Part shown: positions 45,584-57,306 of the stretch, piece after piece
How the letters are laid out: every line of letters begins with the position of its first letter
Numbering within the stretch: position 1 is the stretch's first letter
DNA from: Acidobacteria bacterium Mor1
GTDB taxonomy: Bacteria > Acidobacteriota > Polarisedimenticolia > Polarisedimenticolales > Polarisedimenticolaceae
Direction: 5' to 3'
DNA: 64,000 nucleotides
Assembly: GCA_001664505.1 (NCBI GenBank)
Contig: CP011806.1
Span: 904,399-968,398 of the forward strand
Translations under genes and position numbers: made by a program
The notes under the pieces: model-generated
Told to the model about the DNA's origin: nothing
Databases searched by the model: none
Seen by the model: only the letters and a program-made list of their open reading frames with translations

Positions 45584-45914
45584 TCCCTCTGACTCCTTTT
45601 CCAGAAGCATAAATTAGAAATACCCCTAACCAGCACATTGGATGGAACGAACGGACAAGCGCTGCAGGTCTATCCCCCCCCTTTCAACTGAACGGTACCG
45701 AGTCTCACCTTCGGGCCCGACAGCACGGCTAACTTGGTGCACTACTTTTACGACAGTTCAGTTTTGCGAGCAAAGAGAAAGACATGACCGATTCGTTCTT
45801 TTTGATCCCCAAAACCCGCCATTTTCCGCAAGTGCGACGCAGAAGTGTTGCGGCTGTATCATTTACGTAGTCCGGCGGCCTAAGTCGAACAAAAAAGGCC
45901 GTTTGCGTGGTGGA
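45584..45914. other. Intergenic, locally AT-richer region
   Basis: About 330 bases between the sulfatase-like stop and the first lipoprotein start, both on the minus strand. It has noticeably more A+T than the rest of the window and must contain the lipoprotein promoter, but I see no convincing -35/-10 pair. A plus-strand reading of 98 codons (45642-45938) lacks coding character and runs into the sulfatase gene. No tRNA or terminator with U-tract is evident. Confidence 0.5.
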
Positions 45915-47354
45915 TCAGAGATAGCCCAGGGCCTTTAGCTGCTCCTTGGCCTCCTCGGTTATGTGGTAATCCACATGTTCCCCGGTGTCCTGGGAGAGCC
46001 AGTTGTCCAGGATTCCACCCAGCCTCGATGCCTCATCAGGGTAGCGCCCCGTAGCGTCCTCGAGTTCCCCCGGATCTTCTTCCAGATCGTAGAGCACCCG
46101 GCAGGCGTTTCCGGACTTTTCCCCGATTTCGCAGTCTTTTTCCGCGGGCACCGGGATGTGCATCAGCTTGAAGCGACCCTGGCGGACCCAGCGCCACTTG
46201 CCGGCCACACCGTCGACCAGGCGCCTGTCGTTTTCGGCGAACCAGTTGCCCCCGGTCTCCCCGAACACCGCCCGGTGGTCCCCCCAGTCCGGGTTGTCCA
46301 TGAACTCGGTCAGGGACCGCCCGACCCAGCTCTCATCCACCGGCAGGTCCAGAAGGGTCATCACCGTCGGGGCGATGTCGATGTTGGAGACGCTCCAGGG
46401 GATCCGGGCCCCTCGGGGCACTCCCATGCCGTCGGGGGCCACGAAGAAGGTCGGGACATGGATCTCCGGCTCGGTGCCCAGGTCCCCGTGCTCGAAGAAG
46501 TAGTCGTGCTCCCCCAGGGACTCCCCGTGGTCCGAGGTGATCACGATCAGGGTGTTTTCCATCTGGCCCCGGGCCTCGAGCTCGGCGATCAGCATCCCGA
46601 TGAAGCGGTCGGTGAAGCGGATCTCGCTGTCGTAGAGGTTGACGAAGGCCTGGACCTCGTCGGGGGGCATCTCGTTGTGGAAGACCATCGAGCCCATGGT
46701 GCGGGTCTCGTCGACCCACTCCCGGTAGGCCTGGGCCGGCCTGGGATCCTCGGGGCCGTAGCGGGTGCGCCAGGGCCCCGGAGGGGGGTCATAGGTCCAG
46801 TGAGGGTCGTAATAGTGGAGCCAGAGGAACCAGGGGCGCTCCCCATCCCGCTCTCCCAGCCATTTCAGCGCCTTCTCACCGACCTGGGGAGCGACCTGGT
46901 GGGAGCGCCAATCGTCGTCGTAGTAGTCGAAACCCTGCTCGAAGCCGCTGTGCTTGACCAGACGGGCGTGGGTCTGGACGGCACCGGTCTCGTATCCGGC
47001 GCCTCTCAGGAGCTCGGCGATGGAAGTGTTGGGCCGCTCCAGGGGCATCAGCAGGTTGCGGACCCCGTGATCGTGGGGGTGCCCGGCGGTCAGGAGGGAG
47101 GCCAGCGACGGGCTGGTTCGCGGGGAAACCACCGACATCGACTCGAACAGGGTCCCCCTGGCCGCCAGGGCGTCCAGGTTGGGGCTGGTGTCCCGCTCGT
47201 ACCCGTAGGCGCCGATGTGGTCCGCCCGGGTGGTCTCGATCGAGATAAACAGCACGTTCATCCCGTTGCCCTGGACCGGCGGCCGGCAGCCGGCGGCCAT
47301 AACGAAAATCAGCGTGACTCCCAGCCAGATCCCGAAGCGGGCCCGAGGCCTCAT
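45915..47354 (-). CDS. Sulfatase-family (alkaline phosphatase superfamily) lipoprotein, Thr nucleophile
   Basis: 479 residues. The signal peptide ends in VMAAGC, a lipobox. Metal sites are FISIETTRADHIGAYG and VITSDHGESLGEHDYFFEHG. The nucleophile segment reads SPRTSPSLASLLTAGHP, with Thr where formylglycine sulfatases have Cys. It ends LKALGYL. It is related to the protein at 1138 but not a close duplicate. The ATG overlaps the stop of a membrane protein gene by four bases and follows GGAGGGGA, so the two are coupled. A phosphoester- or phosphoglycerol-type reaction on an envelope polymer is likely; the substrate is unknown. Confidence 0.86.
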   Translation of the reverse strand: MRPRARFGIWLGVTLIFVMAAGCRPPVQGNGMNVLFISIETTRADHIGAYGYERDTSPNLDALAARGTLFESMSVVSPRTSPSLASLLTAGHPHDHGVRNLLMPLERPNTSIAELLRGAGYETGAVQTHARLVKHSGFEQGFDYYDDDWRSHQVAPQVGEKALKWLGERDGERPWFLWLHYYDPHWTYDPPPGPWRTRYGPEDPRPAQAYREWVDETRTMGSMVFHNEMPPDEVQAFVNLYDSEIRFTDRFIGMLIAELEARGQMENTLIVITSDHGESLGEHDYFFEHGDLGTEPEIHVPTFFVAPDGMGVPRGARIPWSVSNIDIAPTVMTLLDLPVDESWVGRSLTEFMDNPDWGDHRAVFGETGGNWFAENDRRLVDGVAGKWRWVRQGRFKLMHIPVPAEKDCEIGEKSGNACRVLYDLEEDPGELEDATGRYPDEASRLGGILDNWLSQDTGEHVDYHITEEAKEQLKALGYL

Positions 47355-48937
47355 GGCGTCCCCTCCAGCTTCGATCGTCTCACGAGAAAGGCTGTCGCGC
47401 CCGCGCCGGGGGTGCCGTCGATGACCGGGACCCCGTTTCTGCGGGGAACGACCCATTCGGGATCCGCGGCCAGGGCCCGGGCCAGCGGGTCGCGCTCTTC
47501 GATCAGCACGCAGCAGACATCGTGCTCCGCCACCGCCTCCCGCCAGAGCCGCTCCCACCCCGGCTGGGTGAACAGGATCGGGTTGTAGACCTCGTCCCGG
47601 TACATCTCATAGATGTCGTTGCGGCCGTCCATGAAGGCCCGGTCCTGGGGGTAGAGCCGGAACATCAGGAAACCGCCCAGCCTGTACGAGTTGAAAACCG
47701 CCCCCTCGATCCCCTGCTCCGACAGATAGTTCACGGCGTTTTCCGGCAGGGTGCCGAAGGGCTTGAAGGAGAAGTCGGGCCGGAGGGTGACGAAGCGCTG
47801 GTCGGCCGGGCGGGAGAAGGAGCCCGAGAGGGCCACGATCACCACCGTCAGCATCAGCGCCGCCGCGCCCCGCATGGCCGGGCTGCCCCAGCCGCTGCCG
47901 GTGGGTTCCAGGTTCTTGCGCCAGCCCCCCAGCCGGGCGGCCGTGCCGGCCGCCGCCGCCAGGATCGGGACCACGATCAGGACCGCCAGGGGCAGGTGCC
48001 GGATCGCCCCCGAGAACATGTAGAGGAATCCGGCGGCCCGGATCAGGTCCGCCGCCCGGAAGCGCTTGCCCGCTGCCACCAGGGTCACGACCAGGACCGC
48101 GATGGTCAGCATGAACAGGGGCAGGTGGATGAAGTCCGGCTTGGACCACTCGGCGTTGCCCCGGTAGATCTCCGGCCGCAGCAGGTACTCGAAGGGGTGG
48201 GTCAGCTGCTTGTAGCCATGGGGGTTGAGGCAGGCGGCCAGGGGCGATAGCGCCGTGACCAGCCACAGCCGGATCGCCCGGCCCCGGTGGGGGCCCTGAA
48301 AACGGGCCCGGATCGCCTCGAGGGTTTCCCCTGTGGCCTCGGCCCCCAACACCACGATCCCGATCAGGAACGCGCCGTGGATGTTGGCCCAGACCGCGAT
48401 AACCGCCAGGGTCGCCCAGCCGGCCCAGCGCTCCCCTTCCCGGTCCCGCTGGAGCAGGTAGGTCACCCCGACCAGGGCCAGGTAGGTCAGGATCTGAGGC
48501 CGGACCGCCCAGAACAGGTTGCCGAAGGTCAGGAAGGCGGCCAGGATCAGCGCCACCGAGCGGGTCAGCGGCTCCACTCCGGTACGGGCCATCTGAGCCG
48601 AGAGCAGCGCCAGGGTGGCGGCCAGGCAGAGCGCCCGCAGCAGGATCAGGGCAACGATGCCCCCCTGGGTCAACCGCCGCACCCCGTGCTCGTCGACCTC
48701 GCTGCCGGCGATCGCCGCCGCGATCAGCTGGAAGCCCCACTCCTGGTTGTGCCAGGGGTGGTCGCCGAAGGTCGCGGACCCCACCCCGCGGGACGGGATC
48801 TCACCCTCGTCCAGGATCCGCTGGCCGCTGGCAAGATGATAGTGGGCGTCGTAGGTGGCGATCGGAAACAGCGACAACCACGACAACACCGCAATCGCCA
48901 GCCACGGCAGGTAGCGGAATGGGTCCGAATTCTTCAC
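47351..48937 (-). CDS. Polytopic membrane protein, PMT/ArnT-like glycosyltransferase candidate
   Basis: 528 residues with about ten transmembrane helices, then a soluble C-terminal 130 residues (DPEWVVPRRNGVPVI near the end). The first periplasmic loop contains DAHYHLASGQRILDEGEIP and HPWHNQEWGF, resembling lipid-carrier-dependent GT-C glycosyltransferases, which place an acidic residue and His there. No exact family can be claimed. GTG at 48935-48937 is chosen because AGGGA lies six bases upstream and it gives a normal N-terminus directly before helix 1. Coupling to the sulfatase-like gene suggests both act on one envelope component. Confidence 0.75.
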   Translation of the reverse strand: MKNSDPFRYLPWLAIAVLSWLSLFPIATYDAHYHLASGQRILDEGEIPSRGVGSATFGDHPWHNQEWGFQLIAAAIAGSEVDEHGVRRLTQGGIVALILLRALCLAATLALLSAQMARTGVEPLTRSVALILAAFLTFGNLFWAVRPQILTYLALVGVTYLLQRDREGERWAGWATLAVIAVWANIHGAFLIGIVVLGAEATGETLEAIRARFQGPHRGRAIRLWLVTALSPLAACLNPHGYKQLTHPFEYLLRPEIYRGNAEWSKPDFIHLPLFMLTIAVLVVTLVAAGKRFRAADLIRAAGFLYMFSGAIRHLPLAVLIVVPILAAAAGTAARLGGWRKNLEPTGSGWGSPAMRGAAALMLTVVIVALSGSFSRPADQRFVTLRPDFSFKPFGTLPENAVNYLSEQGIEGAVFNSYRLGGFLMFRLYPQDRAFMDGRNDIYEMYRDEVYNPILFTQPGWERLWREAVAEHDVCCVLIEERDPLARALAADPEWVVPRRNGVPVIDGTPGAGATAFLVRRSKLEGTP

Positions 48938-49071
48938 CGAGTTCCCTGTTGCATGGCGACCTTCGGTACGGCATCTCCAGCAGACGGGCAACTCCCGGTT
49001 GAGTCCGGCACCCGCGAAGCGGGAAAGAGTACCCCGACGTGGTAGATTCCGCTGCTTCGAATGGAGGGCCG

Positions 49072-51024
49072 ATGTCCCGCATCCCACGCAGACTGCTCGA
49101 CGCGGCGCCCTGGGCGCTGGGGCTTATGCTGGTGGCGGTGTGGGGACCGGACCTGTGGCGGTCGCCGCTCTTACAGGGGGATCTGCCGGGGCATGTGGCG
49201 GTCGTCGAAGCGCTCATCGACTTCGGCCAGTGGCCGCTCCCGTGGGGGTTGGACCCCAGGTTCTTCTGTGGCGCGCCGATTGGGACCCTGTACCCGCCGC
49301 TGTTCCATTGGCTGGCGGCAACCATCGTGCAACTGAGCCCCGGCTATCTCCCGGCTGAAGTCGGCGTCAAAGCGCTCCTGTTCGCCTACCTACTTCTCCT
49401 GCCTCCGAGCCTGTTCTCGGCCGCCCGCGGGCTCGGCCTGCGCCGTGGTGAAGCCTTGCTGGCGACCACCGCCGGCCTACTCGTGCTGGCTCTTCCGATG
49501 CGCGGCCTGGGCGGCAGCCTCCGCCAGACGCTGGTCGCCGGGAACGCTGCCAACGCGTTCATTCTCCCGTTCTTCCTCTTCTTCGTCGGCCGGCTGCGCA
49601 GAGCAATCGGCGGCCACGGCGGCGGCCTTGCACTCGCCGCGCTGCTTATCGTCGTCCTGCTTGGGCACTTTCTACTCGGAGCGATGGCCGGCCTTTCCCT
49701 GGTGGCCTACGCCATCGTCCGCGCCGTTCGAGTGCGGAGCCCTCAACCACTTACTCGCGGCGCGAGTATCTCGGCGATCAGCCTCTTGGGCGCTGCCCCT
49801 TTTCTGATCCCATTCGTCGTCCATATCGGTGAAGCATCCCCGGACGGTTTGGTCAACGCACCGCTTCCGATCCCGATCGAGTGGCTCACGCTGCTCGGCC
49901 TCGCAGGACTGGCTCTCTTCGCCCGCCCTGGACTCAAGCGCTCACCGTTAGTCGGAGCGCTGCTGCTCTTGGGAATTCTCTACGGGTGCCGAGCGGTGAT
50001 CTTCCCCTTGTTCGGTGCCCCGCCGATACGGATGGAGTACCACCGGTTCCGGCTCTTCCTGTACCTGGCCCTTGTGCCGGGCGCGCTCCTGGCATTGAGA
50101 GCCTTACCCCAAGCGATGGCATTGCGACGGGGGTTTTCGGCTCTGGCCGCGCTACTCCTGGCAGCGCTGCTCCTGGTCCAGCTCGGAGTACTCGGAGCGA
50201 ATTCGACATTCCGTTACGACGCAACCGGCCCGACACCTCCGGACTATGCGGCAGCGCGATACTCAGATCGGATGAGGGAACTGCCAGTCAGCTCTCAACG
50301 CTTGCTCATTCTCTCTGACCCGAAGTCACAGAACGGCTCGTGGCACGGCGTGCAGCTCGGCGGTCTCAAGTACTTCGATTACATGATCGGCCACAACGGC
50401 ATACCCGCGCTCTATGGGCTCCGCGGTTTGTTCGTCGAACAGTCGCCCACATCTCGTGCGATCTTCGAGCTCGAACGGGCGGCCTCCGGCCCGAGCGCCC
50501 GTCCGCACTGGTGGGCGATCGCCGTCGCCTCCGACGCGGAACTCCGCGGAGAGAGCACAGCCCGACTCGCTGAGCGTTTTCGGCGTCTGGGCGTAGATCG
50601 GATCCTCGCCAGACACGAAGTATCCGCCGGCGTGCGTAGTCTGGCGATAGAACCTCCGCGGTATCTCGGCGGTGGTTTCGTGCTCTACCAGCTCCCGGCA
50701 GCGCCCCTTGTGTGGCGCGAAGACAACGGCGCCCCCGTCGATGCCGACTACGACGGCGGACTGATTCGCGTCTCGCTTCCGGAAGCGACAACGGTCACCG
50801 TCTCCCAGGCGTTCAGCTCTGATTGGCGGATCGAGGAAGGGCAAGGCACGATCGAAAGGACTCACGACGGATTGATCCGTGTGGTGGGTGACGGCACGAT
50901 CAAACTCGCTTTCCGGCCCCGACTCGAAGAGTGGCTCGGCCTCGCTCTCGGCGGCCTGACCTGGGTTGGCATCGGCGCGGCCGCGATGATTCGACGACTG
51001 CGCCTGAGGGCGAACAGTCCATGA
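49072..51024 (+). CDS. Polytopic membrane protein of unknown function, GT-C-like
   Basis: 650 residues. About ten to twelve transmembrane helices occupy residues 1-390, followed by a large periplasmic-type domain and a last helix near 630 (LALGGLTWVGIGAAAMI). Loop 1 has QGDLPGHVAVVEALIDFGQ and DPRFFCGAPIGTLYPPLFHW, the layout of GT-C or YfhO-like proteins. YfhO-like proteins add sugars to lipoteichoic acid or lipids, but similarity here is only architectural. ATG at 49072-49074 has GGAGGG just upstream. The stop overlaps the start of the SGNH hydrolase gene by four bases. It diverges from the membrane protein at 47351. Confidence 0.72.
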   Translation: MSRIPRRLLDAAPWALGLMLVAVWGPDLWRSPLLQGDLPGHVAVVEALIDFGQWPLPWGLDPRFFCGAPIGTLYPPLFHWLAATIVQLSPGYLPAEVGVKALLFAYLLLLPPSLFSAARGLGLRRGEALLATTAGLLVLALPMRGLGGSLRQTLVAGNAANAFILPFFLFFVGRLRRAIGGHGGGLALAALLIVVLLGHFLLGAMAGLSLVAYAIVRAVRVRSPQPLTRGASISAISLLGAAPFLIPFVVHIGEASPDGLVNAPLPIPIEWLTLLGLAGLALFARPGLKRSPLVGALLLLGILYGCRAVIFPLFGAPPIRMEYHRFRLFLYLALVPGALLALRALPQAMALRRGFSALAALLLAALLLVQLGVLGANSTFRYDATGPTPPDYAAARYSDRMRELPVSSQRLLILSDPKSQNGSWHGVQLGGLKYFDYMIGHNGIPALYGLRGLFVEQSPTSRAIFELERAASGPSARPHWWAIAVASDAELRGESTARLAERFRRLGVDRILARHEVSAGVRSLAIEPPRYLGGGFVLYQLPAAPLVWREDNGAPVDADYDGGLIRVSLPEATTVTVSQAFSSDWRIEEGQGTIERTHDGLIRVVGDGTIKLAFRPRLEEWLGLALGGLTWVGIGAAAMIRRLRLRANSP

Positions 51025-52082
51025 CGAGCAAGAAGAAACCCCAGTCACTCAAGCGTCGCCTGCGCACCCTGGCGATCAACGCCGGCATCATGTTGGCGAC
51101 GCTCTTCGTCTTCTTCGTGCTGCTCGAGATTGCCCTACGCATTGCCGGGCCCTCCGGCGACTGGTACGCCGCGGGGCCGCAGCGCCAGGCATTCCTCGAA
51201 GACCACGTCCAGCGCAACAGTGACCGTTTCCGCGACCGGGAGTTCTCGACGACCCGCAGCGACAAGCTCCGCATCCTCGCCGTCGGCGATTCGTTCACCT
51301 TCGGCGACAGCGTCGAGAACATCGACGACGTCTGGCCCCGGGTCCTGCAGTCGCAGCTGGAGAACACCGAGGTCTACAACCTGGGTATCGCCGGCACCAA
51401 CACCGCCGGCCAGCGGAACATCCTTCGGGACCGGGGGTACAAGTACAACCCTGATCGCATCGTGCTCGCCTTCGTGCTCAACGACCCCGAACCGCCGGAC
51501 GCCAACACCCGCATCGTCCCGGAGGTCCTCTACCCTCCCCTGCTGCCCATCGGCCAGCCGCTGGATACCGGACTGACCCGGCTGTCCTACGCCTACGCGT
51601 TCCTGCGGCAGAAGAAGAACCAGTTGAGCGAGCGCTTCGGTTGGAAGATGACCTACGGGGAGTTCATCGCCTCGTTCTACGATCCCGACGGTGAGTACTG
51701 GCAGGCCTTCGCGGCTGAGGCGCGGGGATTGGTAGCCGATGCTCGATCCCAGGGCATCGAGGTCGACGTCGCGATCTTTCCCATGTTCAACGCCCTCGAC
51801 GCCTACCCCTTCGAGCAGGCGCATACCATGGCGGCCGAGCTATTCGGGAGCACCGGCGCGGGAGTGATCGACCTGCTGCCCTACTATCGGCAACACGCTG
51901 ACGAATCGCTTTCGATCTCGCCGACCGATGCCCATCCCAACGAGCGGGCGCACCGCATCGCGGCTGAGGTCATCGCCGAACACCTGAAGACGAGGCTGGC
52001 CGAGTCCGCGAACGCGGACTCCGAGGCAGGAGAGTCTGCAGGTGCAGACTCTGAAGCGGCTGGGCCCGCGGGTACGGACTAG
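51021..52082 (+). CDS. Membrane-anchored SGNH/GDSL hydrolase with repeat-derived C-terminus
   Basis: 353 residues. One N-terminal transmembrane helix (about 17-41) anchors it. Block I is VGDSFTFGDSV with the Ser nucleophile, followed by LGIAGTNTAGQ (Gly block), and the catalytic Asp-His pair is in SPTDAHPNERAH. Such enzymes remove or transfer acyl groups on carbohydrates or lipids. The gene is coupled to the membrane protein before it. The last 26 residues (ESANADSEAG, ESAGADSEAA, GPAGTD) are encoded by units of the palindrome array at 52002-52349 and look added to an older C-terminus ending near HLKTRLA. Confidence 0.85.
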   Translation: MTSKKKPQSLKRRLRTLAINAGIMLATLFVFFVLLEIALRIAGPSGDWYAAGPQRQAFLEDHVQRNSDRFRDREFSTTRSDKLRILAVGDSFTFGDSVENIDDVWPRVLQSQLENTEVYNLGIAGTNTAGQRNILRDRGYKYNPDRIVLAFVLNDPEPPDANTRIVPEVLYPPLLPIGQPLDTGLTRLSYAYAFLRQKKNQLSERFGWKMTYGEFIASFYDPDGEYWQAFAAEARGLVADARSQGIEVDVAIFPMFNALDAYPFEQAHTMAAELFGSTGAGVIDLLPYYRQHADESLSISPTDAHPNERAHRIAAEVIAEHLKTRLAESANADSEAGESAGADSEAAGPAGTD

Positions 52083-52349
52083 GACACTCCCGCGTCGCCG
52101 ACTGCAGATCGGTGCGCGCAAAGTCTGCGTTCGCAGACTCCCTGGGCAACCCGCAGAGCCACCAGATCACGTGCTGAGTCTGCGGATGCAGACTCCCTGG
52201 CTACACGACGGCTGGAATGCCTCGCAGTCTGCAGGCAGTCTGCAGGTGCAGACTCGGGAGCGACAACATCGTCCGCGATAGTTCGGCCAAGCAGGGGCGA
52301 GTCCAGAAACGTGGGACGGCTGGGCGGGCCAGTCTGCATGTGCAGACTC
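52002..52349. repeat. Decaying array of ~30-bp units each with a 20-bp palindrome
   Basis: Twenty-base dyads of form GAGTCTGCA-NN-TGCAGACTC occur at 52002 (perfect, CCGCG variant), 52032 (perfect), 52062 (degenerate), 52121, 52176, 52236 and 52330. Weaker traces sit at 52092 and 52299, and a half copy at 52225. Spacing is about 30 bases or multiples (30, 30, 30, 29, 55, 60, 94). The first two and a half units are translated as the C-terminus of the SGNH hydrolase; the rest fill the gap before the convergent transglycosylase. Each can form a nine-pair hairpin. No insertion-sequence gene is beside it. Confidence 0.85.
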
Positions 52350-52375
52350 CGCGACAGCCGTCTCGGCCTTGGGCG

Positions 52376-53137
52376 CTACTGGTTCGAGATCACGACCGTG
52401 CCGTCCGCCAGCACGGTCACACCGGCGGGATCCGCTGCCGGCCGCGTGGCTTTCGGCCGGCCGCTGGGGCTCTCGGTCGCCATCTTTCGCGCACCGGGGT
52501 CTTCCAGGTACTGCCGGATCCGCGTCACGTACTTCTGGGTTTCCTTGTAGGGCGGAATCCCACCGTAGCGTTTCACCGTACCCTCGCCGGCGTTGTACGC
52601 GGCGAGCGCCAGAGACAGATCTCCTTCGTAGAGGTCCAGCAGGTAGCGCAGATGCTTGGCACCGGCGTTCAGGTTCTGCAGCGGATCCTTGCGATCGGTC
52701 ACGCCGTACTGCCCGGCGGTCGCCGGCATCAGCTGCATCAACCCCACGGCACCCTTGGGAGACACCGCGTGGGTGTTGAACCCGGACTCGACCCAGGCCA
52801 CCGCGCGAACGAGTTCCGGCCGCAGCGCGTGGCGCCGCGCGATCTTGCGCATCCAGTCGTCGAAGTGGGAAGCCGGGATCGCCGAACCCATCCGCCGCTC
52901 ACGCTCCTGGTAGAACCCCGGAAGCGGCTCGGCGTCGGCGCGGCTGACGGTGTCGGTGATCACCACCGAGCCGTCGGCGTCCACGTAGTAGTGAAAGTCC
53001 GTCGCCGCCGCCGGCGCCATGAGGCCGAGCACCACGACCAACACCGCCGCACTCAACCAAATGGCGCCAGCCCTGAGCGAAGAAGTTCCCGCAGGGAGCG
53101 ACTGCGTCGAAGGAAGCGACTGCGTCGAAGGGGACAA
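52376..53137 (-). CDS. Lytic transglycosylase (SLT domain) with DUF4124-like N-terminus
   Basis: 253 residues. A hydrophobic signal segment (VLVVVLGLMAPAAAT) is followed by YYVDADGSVVITDTVSRADA, a DUF4124-like patch, and an SLT domain: HALRPELVRAVAWVESGFNT with the catalytic Glu, SPKGAVGLMQLMPATAGQYG, DPLQNLNAGAKHLRYLLD and LALAAYNAGEG. It cleaves peptidoglycan to 1,6-anhydro products. The start is uncertain: TTG at 53137 lies 3 bases after alaS but includes a repeated STQSLP hexapeptide, so translation may begin further in. The gene ends with conserved-looking VTVLADGTVVISNQ. Confidence 0.9.
   Translation of the reverse strand: MSPSTQSLPSTQSLPAGTSSLRAGAIWLSAAVLVVVLGLMAPAAATDFHYYVDADGSVVITDTVSRADAEPLPGFYQERERRMGSAIPASHFDDWMRKIARRHALRPELVRAVAWVESGFNTHAVSPKGAVGLMQLMPATAGQYGVTDRKDPLQNLNAGAKHLRYLLDLYEGDLSLALAAYNAGEGTVKRYGGIPPYKETQKYVTRIRQYLEDPGARKMATESPSGRPKATRPAADPAGVTVLADGTVVISNQ
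53097..53132. repeat. Two tandem 18-bp direct repeats at the 5' end of the transglycosylase gene
   Basis: Two copies of an 18-base unit, AGCGACTGCGTCGAAGG plus one base, lie side by side. In the annotated frame they encode STQSLP twice. They lie between the alaS stop and the signal peptide. Confidence 0.7.
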
Positions 53138-53140
53138 ACC

Positions 53141-55798
<2,658 letters not shown>

Positions 55799-55960
55799 CG
55801 CTGTTTCCGTCACGGCCGGAACGCTCCGGCCGGAAGAGAACGGTCCGCCGCCCTGGCCGCATGCAGGGCGACGCACCGGATCCGAAGCTTGCAAGATAGC
55901 AAAACGGCCGCGGGGGCGCGGAAACGCCGGATCCGGGGGCCCGCCCCTATCCCTGCGGCA

Positions 55961-56006
55961 CCCGGAGCAACTCCGGGGAGGATCGCGGCCCGGGACTCCG
56001 GGCCGC
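55961..56006 (-). other. Two adjacent GC hairpins after pilT
   Basis: CCCGGAG/CTCCGGG (55961-55977, three-base loop) and GCGGCCCGG/CCGGGCCGC (55985-56006, four-base loop) lie just beyond the pilT stop on the minus strand. No U-tract follows, so they are probably mRNA 3'-end stabilisers or Rho-related rather than intrinsic terminators. The 216-base gap also holds the alaS leader; no clear promoter is seen in it. Confidence 0.5.
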
Positions 56007-56014
56007 TCTCGACG

Positions 56015-57190
56015 CTAGTTGCCGGAGAACTCGAAGGGCGAGTCCGACGACTGGGGATCGAGGTCGCTTCCGTCCTGCTCGATGGCCGAGGCCATCTCGT
56101 CGGTGGCCATGTCCGAGGTCGAGGTGATGCCGGCCACCCGCAGCTTGAACTCGTCGGGGTTGGTCGCCTGGCGCAGCGCCTCGTCGAAGGTGATCAGATC
56201 CTGGCTGTAGAGCGCGAACAGCGACTGGTCGAAGGTCTGCATCCCGTACTGGGAGGTGCCGTTCTTGATCGCCTCGCGGATCAGCTTGGTCTTTTCCTTG
56301 TTGTCGATGCAGTCCCGGATGTACGGCGTGGAGCGCAGCACCTCGACGGCGGGCACACGGCCCTGGCCGTCGGCCCGGGGGACCAGGCGCATCGAGACGA
56401 TCGACTTGAGAACCGAAGAGAGCTGAATGCGGATCTGCTTCTGCTGGTGCGGCGGGAAGACCGAGATGATGCGGTGAATCGTCTCGGTGGCGTCCAGGGT
56501 GTGCAGGGTCGAGAGCACCAGGTGGCCGGTCTCGGCCGCGGTCAACGCGGTCTCGATGGTTTCGTAGTCACGCATCTCACCGACGAGGATGACGTCGGGA
56601 TCCTGACGCAGAGCCGAGCGCAGCGCATGGGCGAAGTTCTTGGTGTCGACCTCGACCTCACGCTGGTTGACCAGGCTCTTCTTGTCGCGATGGAGGAACT
56701 CGATCGGATCCTCGATCGTCATGATGTGCTCGGTGCGGTTCGAGTTGATGTGGTCGATGATCGCCGCCAGCGACGTCGACTTACCCGAACCGGTGGTTCC
56801 GGTCACGAGGATCAGGCCGCGGCGCTCGCCGGCGATGGTCTCCAGCACCGAGGGGAGCAGCAGGTCGCGAATCCCGAGGATACGCACGGGAATCACACGG
56901 CAAACCATGCCGACGGTACCGCGCTGCTGGAACACGTTGCAGCGGAACCGGCCGAGGCCGGGCACCGAGTAGGCCATATCGATCTCGAAGGAGTCCTTGA
57001 AGTTCTGCTTCTGGCGGGCGCTCATGATGCTGAACGCCATGGCGATGGTGTCCTCCTGCATCAGGCGCTTGTGATCGGTCAACGGCATCAGCCGGCCGTT
57101 GACTCGGATCACCGGGTGGCTGCCCACCTTGAGGTGAAGGTCGGAAGCACCCCGTTCCGTGGACGCCTTGAGCAGGTCGTTGATATGCAT
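56015..57190 (-). CDS. pilT: Type IV pilus retraction ATPase PilT (PilT/PilU family)
   Basis: 391 residues. The N-terminal domain has ASDLHLKVGSHPVIRVNGRL. The ATPase has Walker A TGTTGSGKSTSLAAIID, the Asp box TIEDPIEFLH, Walker B QDPDVILVGEMRD and the His box TGHLVLSTLHT. The C-terminus YGMQTFDQSLFALY and ALRQATNPDEF is PilT-like, but the AIRNLIRE motif reads DCIDNKEKTKLIREAIKNG, between PilT and PilU. It powers pilus retraction and twitching. The gene stands alone, with gaps of 216 and 116 bases. The last 40 residues are acidic and not conserved. Confidence 0.93.
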   Translation of the reverse strand: MHINDLLKASTERGASDLHLKVGSHPVIRVNGRLMPLTDHKRLMQEDTIAMAFSIMSARQKQNFKDSFEIDMAYSVPGLGRFRCNVFQQRGTVGMVCRVIPVRILGIRDLLLPSVLETIAGERRGLILVTGTTGSGKSTSLAAIIDHINSNRTEHIMTIEDPIEFLHRDKKSLVNQREVEVDTKNFAHALRSALRQDPDVILVGEMRDYETIETALTAAETGHLVLSTLHTLDATETIHRIISVFPPHQQKQIRIQLSSVLKSIVSMRLVPRADGQGRVPAVEVLRSTPYIRDCIDNKEKTKLIREAIKNGTSQYGMQTFDQSLFALYSQDLITFDEALRQATNPDEFKLRVAGITSTSDMATDEMASAIEQDGSDLDPQSSDSPFEFSGN

Positions 57191-57306
57191 CGAGACTCCT
57201 CTGCCGGTCGTTCCAGAGGCGGATTCAGCCTCGCGGACACAGCTTTGCCGATGGGGTGGAATCTAGGAACCGCCCCCGGGGGAGTCAACTCGGCCCGGGT
57301 GGCCGT

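Noticed and set aside
45642-45938. Small 97-residue plus-strand gene in the AT-richer gap
   Set aside because: No ribosome site, composition without coding character, and it ends inside the sulfatase-like gene.
52002-52349. CRISPR array
   Set aside because: Repeats are 20-base palindromes with only about 10 bases between units, spacing is irregular further on, and no cas gene is nearby.
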